This document shows positions 51,358-60,566 of a DNA stretch of 64,000 nt, piece after piece; the first letter of the stretch is position 1, and each line of letters opens with the position of its first letter. Origin of the DNA: Micromonospora sp. MA102 (GTDB lineage: Bacteria; Actinomycetota; Actinomycetes; Mycobacteriales; Micromonosporaceae); NCBI RefSeq assembly GCF_025460765.1, contig NZ_JAMWEG010000011.1, positions 124,001-188,000 on the forward strand, in the 5' to 3' direction. The position numbers and the translations under genes were made by a program. A model generated the notes under the pieces. That model made no database searches. It was not told the DNA's origin and was given only the letters and a program-made list of their open reading frames with translations.

Positions 51358-52502
51358 CGCCGCCTCCCAGTCGCCACGCGACGACGGATTTCCTTGAGCG
51401 TGACCACGTCACCCGTCACCGCATCCTGCGCCTGCCAGAAATCGAGTCCGTCGGTCGCCTTGCGGCTGTCAGTGATATCTCGGCCATGGATCGCGATCTT
51501 CACTGCCTCCCCCGCGCTTGAGGGCGAGTTGTGAACCTCCCCGCGGTACCGGACCCGGCCATCCGCCAGCAGCTCCGCGGTGTGTTGCTCACCGAGGTAG
51601 CGGCCGAAGAGCTTGGTGCCCGGCCGCAGCCGCCCGGCGGCGAGGAGATCCACGAGCTTCAGCCTCCGTTCTTCCGGCGTCACGCGTGTCGAGGCTTGTG
51701 TCGAGCCTCTCGTCATCGGCGGCTGATACGCCGGTATCACAGGGACCGGCTCGGACACGCTCTGCTGAACGGCAGCCTCGTGCGCCTTTGGCGGAGAGGG
51801 TCGCCGCTGGGCCGGCGCGGTGACTGCCGCCGACATCGGAAAGTTGAAGCTGGCCCGTGCGCGGATCAGGCTCTGCCGGATCTCCTCGCGGCTTAGCCGC
51901 GGCATCCGGCTATCAAGCAGGTCGACCAGTTCGGATGCTGGGTCCAACCCAGCGAACAGGTCCGTCAGCTCTGTGTGGACCTGCCGGTCGACGAAGAAGC
52001 CCTTCCACAGGTCCTCGATCCGGTTGTCACCCATGTTCTGCTTGCTGAGCAGGCCCAACAACTCAAGGGCCGCGTCGACGTCGTCCTCCAAGCGGACCGC
52101 CCGGAAGAGCTTGTGCTCGATGGGCACGGGCGCATGCGCGTTGTAGACACGCCACTCCGCGCCGTCGGTCAAGGCAACCCACTCCACCCCGGCCATCGTC
52201 GCGTAACCGATCGTTTGGTTGGCCCAGCGCGGATCGTCGAGGTTTTCGCCCAGCCCTTTGGCTTCGATGAATAGCCGTGGTGTACGCAACAGCAGCAGAG
52301 CGTAGTCCACAGGATTGTCAACGCCTCGCCGCCGGTACTCACGGTGCACCTCGTCCGGGTCAAACAGATCCCAACCCAGCGCCCCGATGATCGGCTCGAT
52401 GAGCCCGGCCTTGGTGTTCTGCTCACCGATGCGCTGGTGTTGCCGGCGGAACCGCGCCACTCGCTCGACACACTGCTTGACCGCATCTTCCAGTTCGAAC
52501 AT
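51354..52502 (-). CDS. PD-(D/E)XK nuclease-like protein with C-terminal RAMA domain
   Basis: 382 residues. Residues ~25-125 match the N-terminal nuclease domain of type I restriction subunits: K-A-G-L-I-E-P-I-I-G-A-L-G-W, then N-P-V-D-Y-A-L-L-L and L-F-I-E-A-K-G-L-G (Asp, Glu-x-Lys). After a Pro-rich linker, residues ~280-360 form a RAMA (restriction enzyme adenine methylase associated) domain: L-L-A-A-G-R-L-R-P-G-T-K-L-F, A-D-G-R-V-R-Y-R-G, N-S-P-S-S-A, D-F-W-Q. RAMA is predicted to recognise modified DNA. It is coupled to the DUF6308 gene and lies 10 bp from the kinase gene, so it is a restriction-like effector attached to the type I locus. Confidence 0.82.
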   Translation of the reverse strand: MFELEDAVKQCVERVARFRRQHQRIGEQNTKAGLIEPIIGALGWDLFDPDEVHREYRRRGVDNPVDYALLLLRTPRLFIEAKGLGENLDDPRWANQTIGYATMAGVEWVALTDGAEWRVYNAHAPVPIEHKLFRAVRLEDDVDAALELLGLLSKQNMGDNRIEDLWKGFFVDRQVHTELTDLFAGLDPASELVDLLDSRMPRLSREEIRQSLIRARASFNFPMSAAVTAPAQRRPSPPKAHEAAVQQSVSEPVPVIPAYQPPMTRGSTQASTRVTPEERRLKLVDLLAAGRLRPGTKLFGRYLGEQHTAELLADGRVRYRGEVHNSPSSAGEAVKIAIHGRDITDSRKATDGLDFWQAQDAVTGDVVTLKEIRRRVATGRRR

Positions 52503-52512
52503 GCTTCGCCCC

Positions 52513-54174
52513 TCACGCCGTCCCGTGTTGTCCAGCCGTCGTGTCGGCCGACCCAGGTTTCCCGTCCCCCAGTCGATCCAGGTGAGCCAGCAACGCCTCG
52601 ATCTCGGCCGCCGGCGCTGACTGCGGCCCGTACAGCGCGCTAACGTCGCGCCAAAGCCCCTTCAACTGGCGTCGGGCGTCGACGACGTCACCTATGCCAG
52701 CGACGAGCATGGCGATCTGCTGCCGTAGCGGGAACAGTTCCGACGAATCGGGTGGCATCGCCTGCTGCGCTTCGGCAAGGAGTGCCTGCAGTTCACGCAG
52801 GGCCTCAGCCGCCTCACCCAGCTCAGCCTGGCAGACCGCGGCCTGCTGCCGGCACTGCCAGATCAGCTCCTGGTCCGGCGCGGGCCGTGCTGCCAGGTCG
52901 GGAATGAGACGCTGGAACTCCGACAGTGCCTGCCGGAAGGCGCCGGCCAGGACATGCAGGTTCGCCAGGTTGAGCCGCAGCTCCAGAATCCTCGGCTGCT
53001 TGGCAGCGTGCCCCTTCCTGACGGGGCGCAGCGCTGATTCGAGCAGCTCGGCAGCCTGGGTGAATCGCTCCTCCTCTGCCAACGCCCAGACGCGCTCCTC
53101 CACCTCGGCCAGCTCGTCGAGAGACGGCGGCTCGGCGCCTTCCGGTGTGGCTCGAGGCGGGATGATGTCGACGCGGGTCGGTGGCGGCGCCTGCGGCGGC
53201 AACGGCCCAAACGGGTACCGGTAGGGCGTCGTCGGGTCGATCCGCTGTCCGTCGGCGACGGTCAGCGCGAGGTCCTCCGCCAATTCCTCGTCGACCTGGC
53301 CAAGTGGCGCCAGCATCTCGTACACCTCAACGGCTGAGACGGGGCGGTGCTGCGGGTCCTTCGCGAGCAGCCGAACGACGAGCTGCACCAGGCCATCCGG
53401 CACGCCGGCGCGATGTTCCTTGATCGACGGGATCGGGTCGTTCAGGTGCCGGTGCAGCATGCCGAGCGGACTGTCGGCCCGGTATGGCGGGCTGCCGGTC
53501 AGCAGCTCGAACAGGACACAGCCGAGGGCATAGAGGTCCGCCCGGGGGCCGACGGCGCTGTTGAGCGCCTGCTCGGGTGCCATGTAGGTGGGCGTGCCGA
53601 GGGTGTGGCTTGTGGCGGTCAGCCGCGGCACGTCCGCGCCGAGCAGGGCGGCCACACCGAAGTCCAGCACCTTGACGGCGCCGGTGGGGGTGACCATCAC
53701 GTTCTGCGGTTTCAGATCTCGGTGCACCAGGGAGGCGGCGTGCGCGACCGCGAGCACTGAGCAGATCTGCGCGCCGATGGCGGCGGCCCAGGGTATGGCG
53801 AGCCAGCCGCGTTCGGCGATCAGGTCGGAGAGGAGCACACCCGGCACGAGCTGCATGACGATGTAGAGGTCGTCGTCGTGGTGACCGACGTCGTGGACGC
53901 TCGGCACCCCGGGGTGATCGAGCCGAGCGGTGACTCGCGCCTCCCGCATGAACCGCTCTACTGCTGTATCTCGTTCGTTCTGAGGGACGGCGAGCTGACG
54001 GAGGAACTTGATGGCGACCGGCCTATCCAGCTTCTCGTCGAAGCCGGCCCAGACCTCCCCCATGCCGCCGTGGCCGAGCGGGTACGTCAGCTCGTACCGA
54101 TCGGCTACCCGATCCTGCGCCTCGATCAATTCATCACCATTCGCCTCAGTCGACGACCGCGCCTGATACTGCAA
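52513..54174 (-). CDS. Soluble Ser/Thr protein kinase with helical repeat tail
   Basis: 553 residues from a TTG (start uncertain). A full Hanks kinase: glycine loop G-H-G-G-M-G-E-V (34-41), V-A-I-K (Lys56), H-R-D-L-K-P-Q-N (Asp153), L-D-F-G-V (171-173), M-A-P-E-Q and the C-lobe Arg. The C-terminal ~200 residues are helical and TPR-like (A-A-E-L-L-E-S-A-L, R-Q-A-L-S-E-F-Q-R-L). There is no transmembrane segment or PASTA domain, unlike PknB. Kinases of this soluble type occur in restriction-linked systems (for example PglW, Stk2-like defence). It lies between the HsdM-HEPN fusion (18 bp) and the RAMA nuclease (10 bp). Confidence 0.87.
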   Translation of the reverse strand: MQYQARSSTEANGDELIEAQDRVADRYELTYPLGHGGMGEVWAGFDEKLDRPVAIKFLRQLAVPQNERDTAVERFMREARVTARLDHPGVPSVHDVGHHDDDLYIVMQLVPGVLLSDLIAERGWLAIPWAAAIGAQICSVLAVAHAASLVHRDLKPQNVMVTPTGAVKVLDFGVAALLGADVPRLTATSHTLGTPTYMAPEQALNSAVGPRADLYALGCVLFELLTGSPPYRADSPLGMLHRHLNDPIPSIKEHRAGVPDGLVQLVVRLLAKDPQHRPVSAVEVYEMLAPLGQVDEELAEDLALTVADGQRIDPTTPYRYPFGPLPPQAPPPTRVDIIPPRATPEGAEPPSLDELAEVEERVWALAEEERFTQAAELLESALRPVRKGHAAKQPRILELRLNLANLHVLAGAFRQALSEFQRLIPDLAARPAPDQELIWQCRQQAAVCQAELGEAAEALRELQALLAEAQQAMPPDSSELFPLRQQIAMLVAGIGDVVDARRQLKGLWRDVSALYGPQSAPAAEIEALLAHLDRLGDGKPGSADTTAGQHGTA

Positions 54175-54191
54175 TCGGCATCTTAGAGCGC

Positions 54192-57100
54192 CTAAGCCAT
54201 GACGATCTTCTGATGGTTTTTTAATGTGCGAAGAGTCAGACCACTTACACCACTTCTATCGAACAAGTACAACTCTCTGGACTTGCATCCTTCACAGAAG
54301 GCGACATCAACAAGTGGCCAGAGGGATAGCGGGCCCGCTGCGGAGGGGTCTTCAAAATAGACTCTCGTCGGCTTTAGCGGATTTCCGCGCTTATCAAGCG
54401 GCTCCCAATCTGGGTGGCTTCCATGCAGGCGCTCCCCGATCCACCTAAACCCGCTGGCCCCCTCCCCCAAGTAGTGACACTCGCCGACATAAAACCAATC
54501 GACTCTAGATAGCCAAGACACGGCCTCGAGACTTGAGACCAGCGCCGGCTCAAGCATTGCGACATCATCTTCGATTTGACCAAGAGAAGGGACAGCATGA
54601 GCATGAGCCTCGTCATTGCGATGAGAGCAGATGAGTCTGAGACTATCATTGACTCCACCCGGGTCCAGGAAATCCTCCAGATTCCGCAATTCGGGGATTG
54701 GGCCGGCGATAGCCAAGTCCTGCGTAGTATTCAGCCATTTGGCGAAACTGGCACCCGCCTGAAATGCAGAGAGCTGCCGGCTAGAAACTTTACCCTCCCT
54801 GGAAATAAGAATCGCAAGGGATACTATTCCGAGAGTCCTTGCAATACCCTCCCCCAGCTTCTTTAGACATTCCAAGCGCCTTGCACTGCTAGCGATCCGA
54901 TACTGCCTCGCCAAGGCGGCAATATGATGCGGGTAGCTACGCTCGGCGCGCCACAGCGGATCCTCCAAGGGGCGCACAAGCGCGTCTATCAAGCGGACTT
55001 CCGATACCGCGAGCCTGGCCACTCGCCGAGCGGTATCAGAGCCCCCCACCGACTGCTGAAAAATGTTCGGACGGAGCCTGGCCGTGACTCGCGATATACT
55101 CTGTCGCCGCTCACCCAGATCATTTATCGCATGCTCAAAATCCGGATCTGCGATGAGAGCGACAGGAACCAATGTGGCTGGCTCTATCCTTGCCAACTGG
55201 TTAAGCTGCCTAAATGTCGGTGAGTTTAGCCATTCGCAAAGGACACTGGCCCCGGCGCCGGCCCGAATAACCTTCATTGGCGTGAGCGCCTCGCCGAACT
55301 CGATCGGCAACCGACGCCAGCCCGTTACGTCGCCGACAACGTCGCCGCCTCTACAATGGCTTAGAAATTCACCACCGCGAGGCTGGTCTGTCAACTCCGA
55401 GGCATCGTGCGTCGAATACAAAGCAGCGGCCCTAAGGATTGGAAGCCCCAGCTCGGCTTGTCGCTCGACGCGTTGAGCAATCACCATTTCAGCCACTTCT
55501 TCTAGCGGCCCAAGATGCGGCTCCCAGGATCTCGGCGCAAAAGCGGACGGGGAAACTACGTAGCCTATTCGCGTCCGCGCCTTGTCCAACCAGGAATCGG
55601 ATGATTTTGGCAGCACTTCGCGCGCGAAGTAGACATCTGGCTCCTCCTCAAGGGGAATGGACTTTTCGACACGAAGACCCCGATCCGGCATTAGATTCCC
55701 AGCTCGGTCCTTTTGAGCTTCTCCCTGAGGATCCCGAACCGTGAAGGCATTCCAAACTGCCGTTTCGATTTCAGCGGGCAGCGTCCCGAGCTTTGCAATT
55801 TGGCGAGCAAAACGACTGCGGCTTCTTGCGTGACGCCCGATGAGCGACTTAGCGCTCGCCAATAGCGATTCACGGTCGGGATAATCGGCAACAGCCGACT
55901 CTTTGGTCAGGATCGCGACCGTCTCCTCGCTGACCTCGAAGCGCAGGCGTAACGGGCGCTCGACAGTAATCCGCTGATAGCCGAAGTCGGTGGTCTTGAA
56001 GATCTTCACCTTGGCGTGCTGCGGGTGCTCCGGATCGTCCGCGATGGACAGCGCCTCCACATAGGCGCGAGTCAGTTCAGCGATGTGCTCGTCGGTGAGC
56101 ATCTTGCGCTTGTCGCCGAGGCTCTTGCGCACCTTTGTCCAGTAGTCACGGCCGTCGAGCAGCACCACCCTGCGCCGGCGGGCCGGCTCCTTACGGTTGG
56201 TGAGGATCCAGAAGTAGGTGGATATGCCGGTGTTGTAGAACAGTTGATCGGGCAACGCAACGATGCCTTCAAGAAGATCGTTCTCCAGAATCCAGCGGCG
56301 GATCTCCGACTCCCCGGACCCGGCGCCGCCGGTGAACAGCGGCGGCCCGTTGAAGACGATCGCCAGGCGACTGCCGCCCTCCTCGGGGCGCTTCATCTTT
56401 GAAATCATGTGCTGGAGGAAGAGCAGCGACCCGTCGTTGATTCGGGGCAGACCAGCACCGAACCGGCCGGCGTGACCGCGGGCGGCCTCGTCCTTGATGA
56501 ACTTCTCGATCTTCTTCCACTCCACCCCGAACGGCGGGTTGGCAAGCATGTAGTCGAACCGCTCGCCCTCGTGGCCGTCCTGACTCAGCGAGTTACCGAA
56601 GGCGATCTTCGTCGGTTCGCCGCCCTTGAGCATCATCTCCGAGCGACAGATCGCGTACGTCTCGCCGTTGAGCTCCTGCCCGTACACCTCGACCGTGGCA
56701 TGCGGGTTGTACGCCTGGATGTGCTCCTGCGCCTCGGTGAGCATCCCGCCCGTCCCACACGCCGGGTCGTAGACCTTCCGAACGAGGCCCGGTATGACCA
56801 AGTCCTCCTCATCGGGCGCCAACAGCAGGTTGACCATCAGCTTGACGACCTCGCGGGGGGTGAAGTGCTCACCGGCGGTCTCGTTGCTGTTTTCCGAGAA
56901 GCGTTGGACTAGCTCCTCGAACAGGTAACCCATCTGATCGTTAGGAACGCTCTCGAGGTCGAGATCGACCTCGGCGAACTTCGCTACTATTTGGTACAAC
57001 AGCCCGGCCCCGGCGAGCCGGCTGATCTGGCTGTCGAAGCCGTACTTGTCGAGCACGTCGACCGCGCCAGGTGAGAAGCCCTCGATGTAGGCACGCAGGT

Positions 57101-57398
57101 TGAGCGCGACCTGGTCCTGATCGCCGTGCAGCTTGCGAAACGACATCTCGCTGGTGTTGTAGAACGACAACCCGGCGGTCTTGCGCAGCACCGGGTCCAC
57201 GTTTCGCAAGCCCATGTCCTTGAGCTGCTTGTGCCGGGCGAGCACCGCCTCCTTCGTTGGCTCCAGAACGCAGTCGAGCCGACGTAGCAGGGTGAACGGC
57301 AGGATCACTCGCCCATACTCGGGCTGTCGATAGTCCCCACGGAGCAGATCAGCGAGCGACCAGATGAGATTGACAAGATCATCGCCTCTACGGCTCAC
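54192..57398 (-). CDS. Type I HsdM methyltransferase fused to a HEPN-like C-terminal region
   Basis: 1068 residues from a GTG with GGAG upstream, against ~500-650 for usual HsdM. Residues 1-~620 parallel the neighbouring 651-residue HsdM throughout, with motif I D-P-A-C-G-T-G-G-M-L and motif IV N-P-P-F-G-V. From ~620 the sequence is unrelated to HsdM: a helical region, then S-H-R-N-D-E-A-H (Arg927, His932), an Rx4H motif of the HEPN RNase type, then a Cys-containing C-E-G-C-K-S-R-E-L-Y-L-F-D end. Codons for the C-terminal ~530 residues are markedly less GC-rich (about 52-55 percent) than the HsdM part, indicating separate origin. It may couple DNA methylation status to RNA cleavage, or the HEPN-like part may be a dimerisation or ligand domain. 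Confidence 0.78.
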   Translation of the reverse strand: MSRRGDDLVNLIWSLADLLRGDYRQPEYGRVILPFTLLRRLDCVLEPTKEAVLARHKQLKDMGLRNVDPVLRKTAGLSFYNTSEMSFRKLHGDQDQVALNLRAYIEGFSPGAVDVLDKYGFDSQISRLAGAGLLYQIVAKFAEVDLDLESVPNDQMGYLFEELVQRFSENSNETAGEHFTPREVVKLMVNLLLAPDEEDLVIPGLVRKVYDPACGTGGMLTEAQEHIQAYNPHATVEVYGQELNGETYAICRSEMMLKGGEPTKIAFGNSLSQDGHEGERFDYMLANPPFGVEWKKIEKFIKDEAARGHAGRFGAGLPRINDGSLLFLQHMISKMKRPEEGGSRLAIVFNGPPLFTGGAGSGESEIRRWILENDLLEGIVALPDQLFYNTGISTYFWILTNRKEPARRRRVVLLDGRDYWTKVRKSLGDKRKMLTDEHIAELTRAYVEALSIADDPEHPQHAKVKIFKTTDFGYQRITVERPLRLRFEVSEETVAILTKESAVADYPDRESLLASAKSLIGRHARSRSRFARQIAKLGTLPAEIETAVWNAFTVRDPQGEAQKDRAGNLMPDRGLRVEKSIPLEEEPDVYFAREVLPKSSDSWLDKARTRIGYVVSPSAFAPRSWEPHLGPLEEVAEMVIAQRVERQAELGLPILRAAALYSTHDASELTDQPRGGEFLSHCRGGDVVGDVTGWRRLPIEFGEALTPMKVIRAGAGASVLCEWLNSPTFRQLNQLARIEPATLVPVALIADPDFEHAINDLGERRQSISRVTARLRPNIFQQSVGGSDTARRVARLAVSEVRLIDALVRPLEDPLWRAERSYPHHIAALARQYRIASSARRLECLKKLGEGIARTLGIVSLAILISREGKVSSRQLSAFQAGASFAKWLNTTQDLAIAGPIPELRNLEDFLDPGGVNDSLRLICSHRNDEAHAHAVPSLGQIEDDVAMLEPALVSSLEAVSWLSRVDWFYVGECHYLGEGASGFRWIGERLHGSHPDWEPLDKRGNPLKPTRVYFEDPSAAGPLSLWPLVDVAFCEGCKSRELYLFDRSGVSGLTLRTLKNHQKIVMA

Positions 57399-57512
57399 AG
57401 ATTCTCCAGACCTTGCAGGGCGTCACTTCTGCAACTACTGCACTTCACATCACGAATGGGCCATGCCATCGACCCTGGCTTACCGGCACCTCTAGGTCTC
57501 GTCATCTTGCCG

Positions 57513-60500
57513 CTATGCGATGCCCTTGCGGCGACGGATCATCTGGTACGCCTGGCGGCGCGCGAACTGGTTGAGCTGCGAGCGCAGGTTGTCGTCGTCG
57601 AGATAACGCTGCATCAGCTTGCCGTTGTCGTCGTGCCGGGAAAGGATCACGTCCTCGATCCGCTTGTCGCACACCACACCGAAGTTGCTCTCGTCGTTGA
57701 CCAGCGCTGCCGCTTCGAGCGTGCCGTCCTCAGCAAGGGCGACAATCTGCTGCTCGACCCAGACCTTGTCGGCCTCGCCCAACCCGATGCCGAACTTGTC
57801 GTTGAACGCGTCGATCAGTTCGGACAACACAACCTTCTCCAGGTCGTGCTTACGGCCCGCTCCCCCGCCGATGAAGCCGGGCAGCATCTGCTCGCCTTCC
57901 GGTGACAGTGATGCGTCGTGCTCGCCGGTCTTGCTGACCCGCAGGTGGGTCAGCTGCACCTCGCCGATGTCGACGGACGGGTCCTGCCGGCGAGGAAGGC
58001 GGTTGAGCAGCGCCCGTCCGTAGACGTGGAGGCGTTCCAGGTCCGGGTCCTGGTAGGGCACGATCTGGCTCAGGAACGCGTACATCCGGGTGTAGTCGCG
58101 CAGCGCGGACCGGAAGCCGTCCCCGGCCTCCTGGTCCTCCTCCGCTAGGGCCTTGAAGCGCTGCACAGCTGGTTCGGTGAAGCGGTAGAGGGACGCGTGG
58201 GCCCGCCGGAGAGCGGTGTCGCTCGTCGCCTCCTGCTCGGCCGCGAGCAGTGCCTCGGCGTACGCCTGCATCTCAGAGTCGACGAGGATCGGGTAGCCGG
58301 TCACCGCGTTCTGCGCGGTGTAGAGCAGGTTGGGATCGGTGGGGGTGGTGGCGGCAGTCTCGAAGTACGGCTTGAACTGCTCGGCGATGTCCCCGGCCTC
58401 GTTGACGAAGTCGAGGACGAAGACGTCGCCCTGGGCCTTGAGCGGGTGGGTGCGGTTGAGCCTGGACAGGGTCTGCACCGCGGCGACGCTCTTGAGCAGC
58501 TTGTCCACGTACATCGTGGTGAGCAGCGGCTGGTCGAAGCCGGTCTGATACTTCTCGGCCACTACCAAGATCTTGTACTCGACGTCCTGCTTGGCCTTCG
58601 CCGTGCCGGCGTACTTGTCGTCTGCGGCGGTGTAGGCGAACCGCTCGGGCAGCTCGCCCTCGCTGAACCCGTTGCTCCGCGCCTCGGTGTGCTCGACGCC
58701 ATCGATTTCAAGGTCACCGGAAAAGGCGACCAGGGAGTCGCAGCCCACGTACTGCTGCATCTCGACGTACTTCCTGATGGCAGTGTGCAGGCGGACGGCG
58801 GCCTCGCGGGAGCCGGTGACCACCATGGCCTTGGCGCGCCCGCCGAGGCGCGACGCCGTGTGCTTGCGGAAGTGCTCGACGATGATCTCGGCCTTCTGGG
58901 CCTGCATGGTGGGGTGCAGGCTCGCGAAGCGGGCGAGCTGGGCGCCAGCCTTCTTCGGGTCGACCTCAGGATCATCGGGGTTGGCGTTGGCCAGCTTCCA
59001 GTAAGCCTTGTAGGTCAGGTAGTTGCGCAGCACATCGAGGATGAAGCCCTCGTCAATGGCCTGCCGCATCGAGTACGTGTGGAACGGCTGCGGGTTGCCG
59101 CTGACCGGGTGCGGCGTGCCGAATAGCTCGAGGGTCTTCGGCTTCGGGGTGGCGGTGAACGCGAAGTACGACAGCGTCTCGTGCCGACCGCGGGCCAGCG
59201 CCGACGCGGTGAGCAGGTCGCCCGACTCGTCCACGTCGTCGCTGCCGAGCTTGAGCAGCACCTTCTTCAGCGCAGCGGCTGAGTCCCCGGACTGCGACGA
59301 GTGCGCCTCGTCGACGATTACCGCGAAGCGCTTGCCCTTGAGCCCCTGCACCTTGTCGAGGATGAAGGGGAACTTCTGCATGGTGGTGATGATGATCTTC
59401 GCGGTCTCGCCCTGGAGGGCGGCGGCGAGCTGGGCGGAGTCCTTGTCGATCCGCTGCACCACGCCCGGCACGTGCTCGAACTGGAAGACCGTGTCCTGCA
59501 ACTGCCGGTCGAGCACCACCCGATCGGTGATGATGATGACCTTGTCGAAGACCGGCTCGTTGGGGAGCAGCCCCTTGGCCCGGGCGACGTCATCGAGGGT
59601 GGGCGCGGTGTGCAGGCTCGAGAGCCGGTGCGCCAGCCAGGCGATGGTGTTCGACTTGCCCGACCCGGCCGAGTGCATAACCAGGTAGTTGTGGCCGGAG
59701 CCGTGGCCGGCGGCATGGTCGGTGAGCTGGGTGACCGCGTGCCACTGGTGGTATCGCGGGAAGATCAGGCTCCGCGACTCCTTGTCGGTGTGCAGGAACC
59801 GCCGGACCAAGTCCATCCAGGTGTCCGGGTGCCAAATCCGCTCCCACAGGTAGGAGCTGCGGTAACCGGAGGCGCCCGCCGGCGGGTTACCAGCACCGCC
59901 GGACACACCCGGCCCTTCTGAGCCGGTGTTGAACGGCAGGAACCTGGTCTTGTCGCCCGCTAGCTTCGTCGTGACGAAGACCAAGTCGGGATCCACCGCG
60001 AAGTGCGCGAGGGCGCGCCGCGCGAAGATCAGTTCCTTCGGGTCACGCGTCTCGCGGTACTGCTTCTTGGCGTCCTCGACGGTCTGGCCGGTCAGTGGAT
60101 TCTTCAGCTCGGCTGTGGCGAGCGGGATGCCGTTGACGAAGAGCACCAGGTCGAGCGTGTTGTTGTTGCTCGGCGAATATGCGAGCTGACGGGTGACGGT
60201 GAGGCGGTTGGCGCGGTAGAGCTTAAGCGCGTCGTCAGTGATGGCGTGGGCGGGCTTGAAATAGGCCAGCCGGATGAGGACGCCCTTGTCCTTGACGCCG
60301 CGCCGGAGGACGTCGAGCGGCCCACGTTCGTCGATCTGCTTGGCGAGGTACTGCGCGAAGTGCCGCTGCGCCTCGGTCTGTCCACCGTGGTAGGCGCACA
60401 GCTTGTCCCAAGCTGGCTTCTGCGTTGCACTGATGAAGATGAATAGCTCGGAGGTGTCGAGCCCGAGCCACCGGTTGTAGTGGGCTGGAATGCCGGCCAA

Positions 60501-60566
60501 CCAGCCTGAGCCGAGCAGCGAGCCCTCTATCGCCGCTTCGAACCGCTGCTCGCCATGAGCGCTCAT
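57513..60566 (-). CDS. hsdR: Type I restriction subunit R
   Basis: 1017 residues from an ATG overlapping the hsdS stop (ATGA). The N-terminal PD-(D/E)XK nuclease reads N-T-L-D-L-V-L-F-V and A-T-A-E-L-K-N-P. The translocase has Walker A S-A-G-S-G-K-S-N (after the V-M-H of H-N-Y-L-V-M-H), DEAH in V-I-V-D-E-A-H-S-S-Q, and F-A-F-T-A-T-P-K-P motif III. A C-terminal helical region binds the methylase core. It is full length. HsdR cuts unmodified DNA after ATP-driven translocation, together with HsdM2S. Confidence 0.93.
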   Translation of the reverse strand: MSAHGEQRFEAAIEGSLLGSGWLAGIPAHYNRWLGLDTSELFIFISATQKPAWDKLCAYHGGQTEAQRHFAQYLAKQIDERGPLDVLRRGVKDKGVLIRLAYFKPAHAITDDALKLYRANRLTVTRQLAYSPSNNNTLDLVLFVNGIPLATAELKNPLTGQTVEDAKKQYRETRDPKELIFARRALAHFAVDPDLVFVTTKLAGDKTRFLPFNTGSEGPGVSGGAGNPPAGASGYRSSYLWERIWHPDTWMDLVRRFLHTDKESRSLIFPRYHQWHAVTQLTDHAAGHGSGHNYLVMHSAGSGKSNTIAWLAHRLSSLHTAPTLDDVARAKGLLPNEPVFDKVIIITDRVVLDRQLQDTVFQFEHVPGVVQRIDKDSAQLAAALQGETAKIIITTMQKFPFILDKVQGLKGKRFAVIVDEAHSSQSGDSAAALKKVLLKLGSDDVDESGDLLTASALARGRHETLSYFAFTATPKPKTLELFGTPHPVSGNPQPFHTYSMRQAIDEGFILDVLRNYLTYKAYWKLANANPDDPEVDPKKAGAQLARFASLHPTMQAQKAEIIVEHFRKHTASRLGGRAKAMVVTGSREAAVRLHTAIRKYVEMQQYVGCDSLVAFSGDLEIDGVEHTEARSNGFSEGELPERFAYTAADDKYAGTAKAKQDVEYKILVVAEKYQTGFDQPLLTTMYVDKLLKSVAAVQTLSRLNRTHPLKAQGDVFVLDFVNEAGDIAEQFKPYFETAATTPTDPNLLYTAQNAVTGYPILVDSEMQAYAEALLAAEQEATSDTALRRAHASLYRFTEPAVQRFKALAEEDQEAGDGFRSALRDYTRMYAFLSQIVPYQDPDLERLHVYGRALLNRLPRRQDPSVDIGEVQLTHLRVSKTGEHDASLSPEGEQMLPGFIGGGAGRKHDLEKVVLSELIDAFNDKFGIGLGEADKVWVEQQIVALAEDGTLEAAALVNDESNFGVVCDKRIEDVILSRHDDNGKLMQRYLDDDNLRSQLNQFARRQAYQMIRRRKGIA

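Noticed and set aside
58197..59126. 309-codon plus-strand open frame inside hsdR
   Set aside because: Antisense shadow of a high-GC gene; the hsdR strand has all helicase motifs and the shadow has none.
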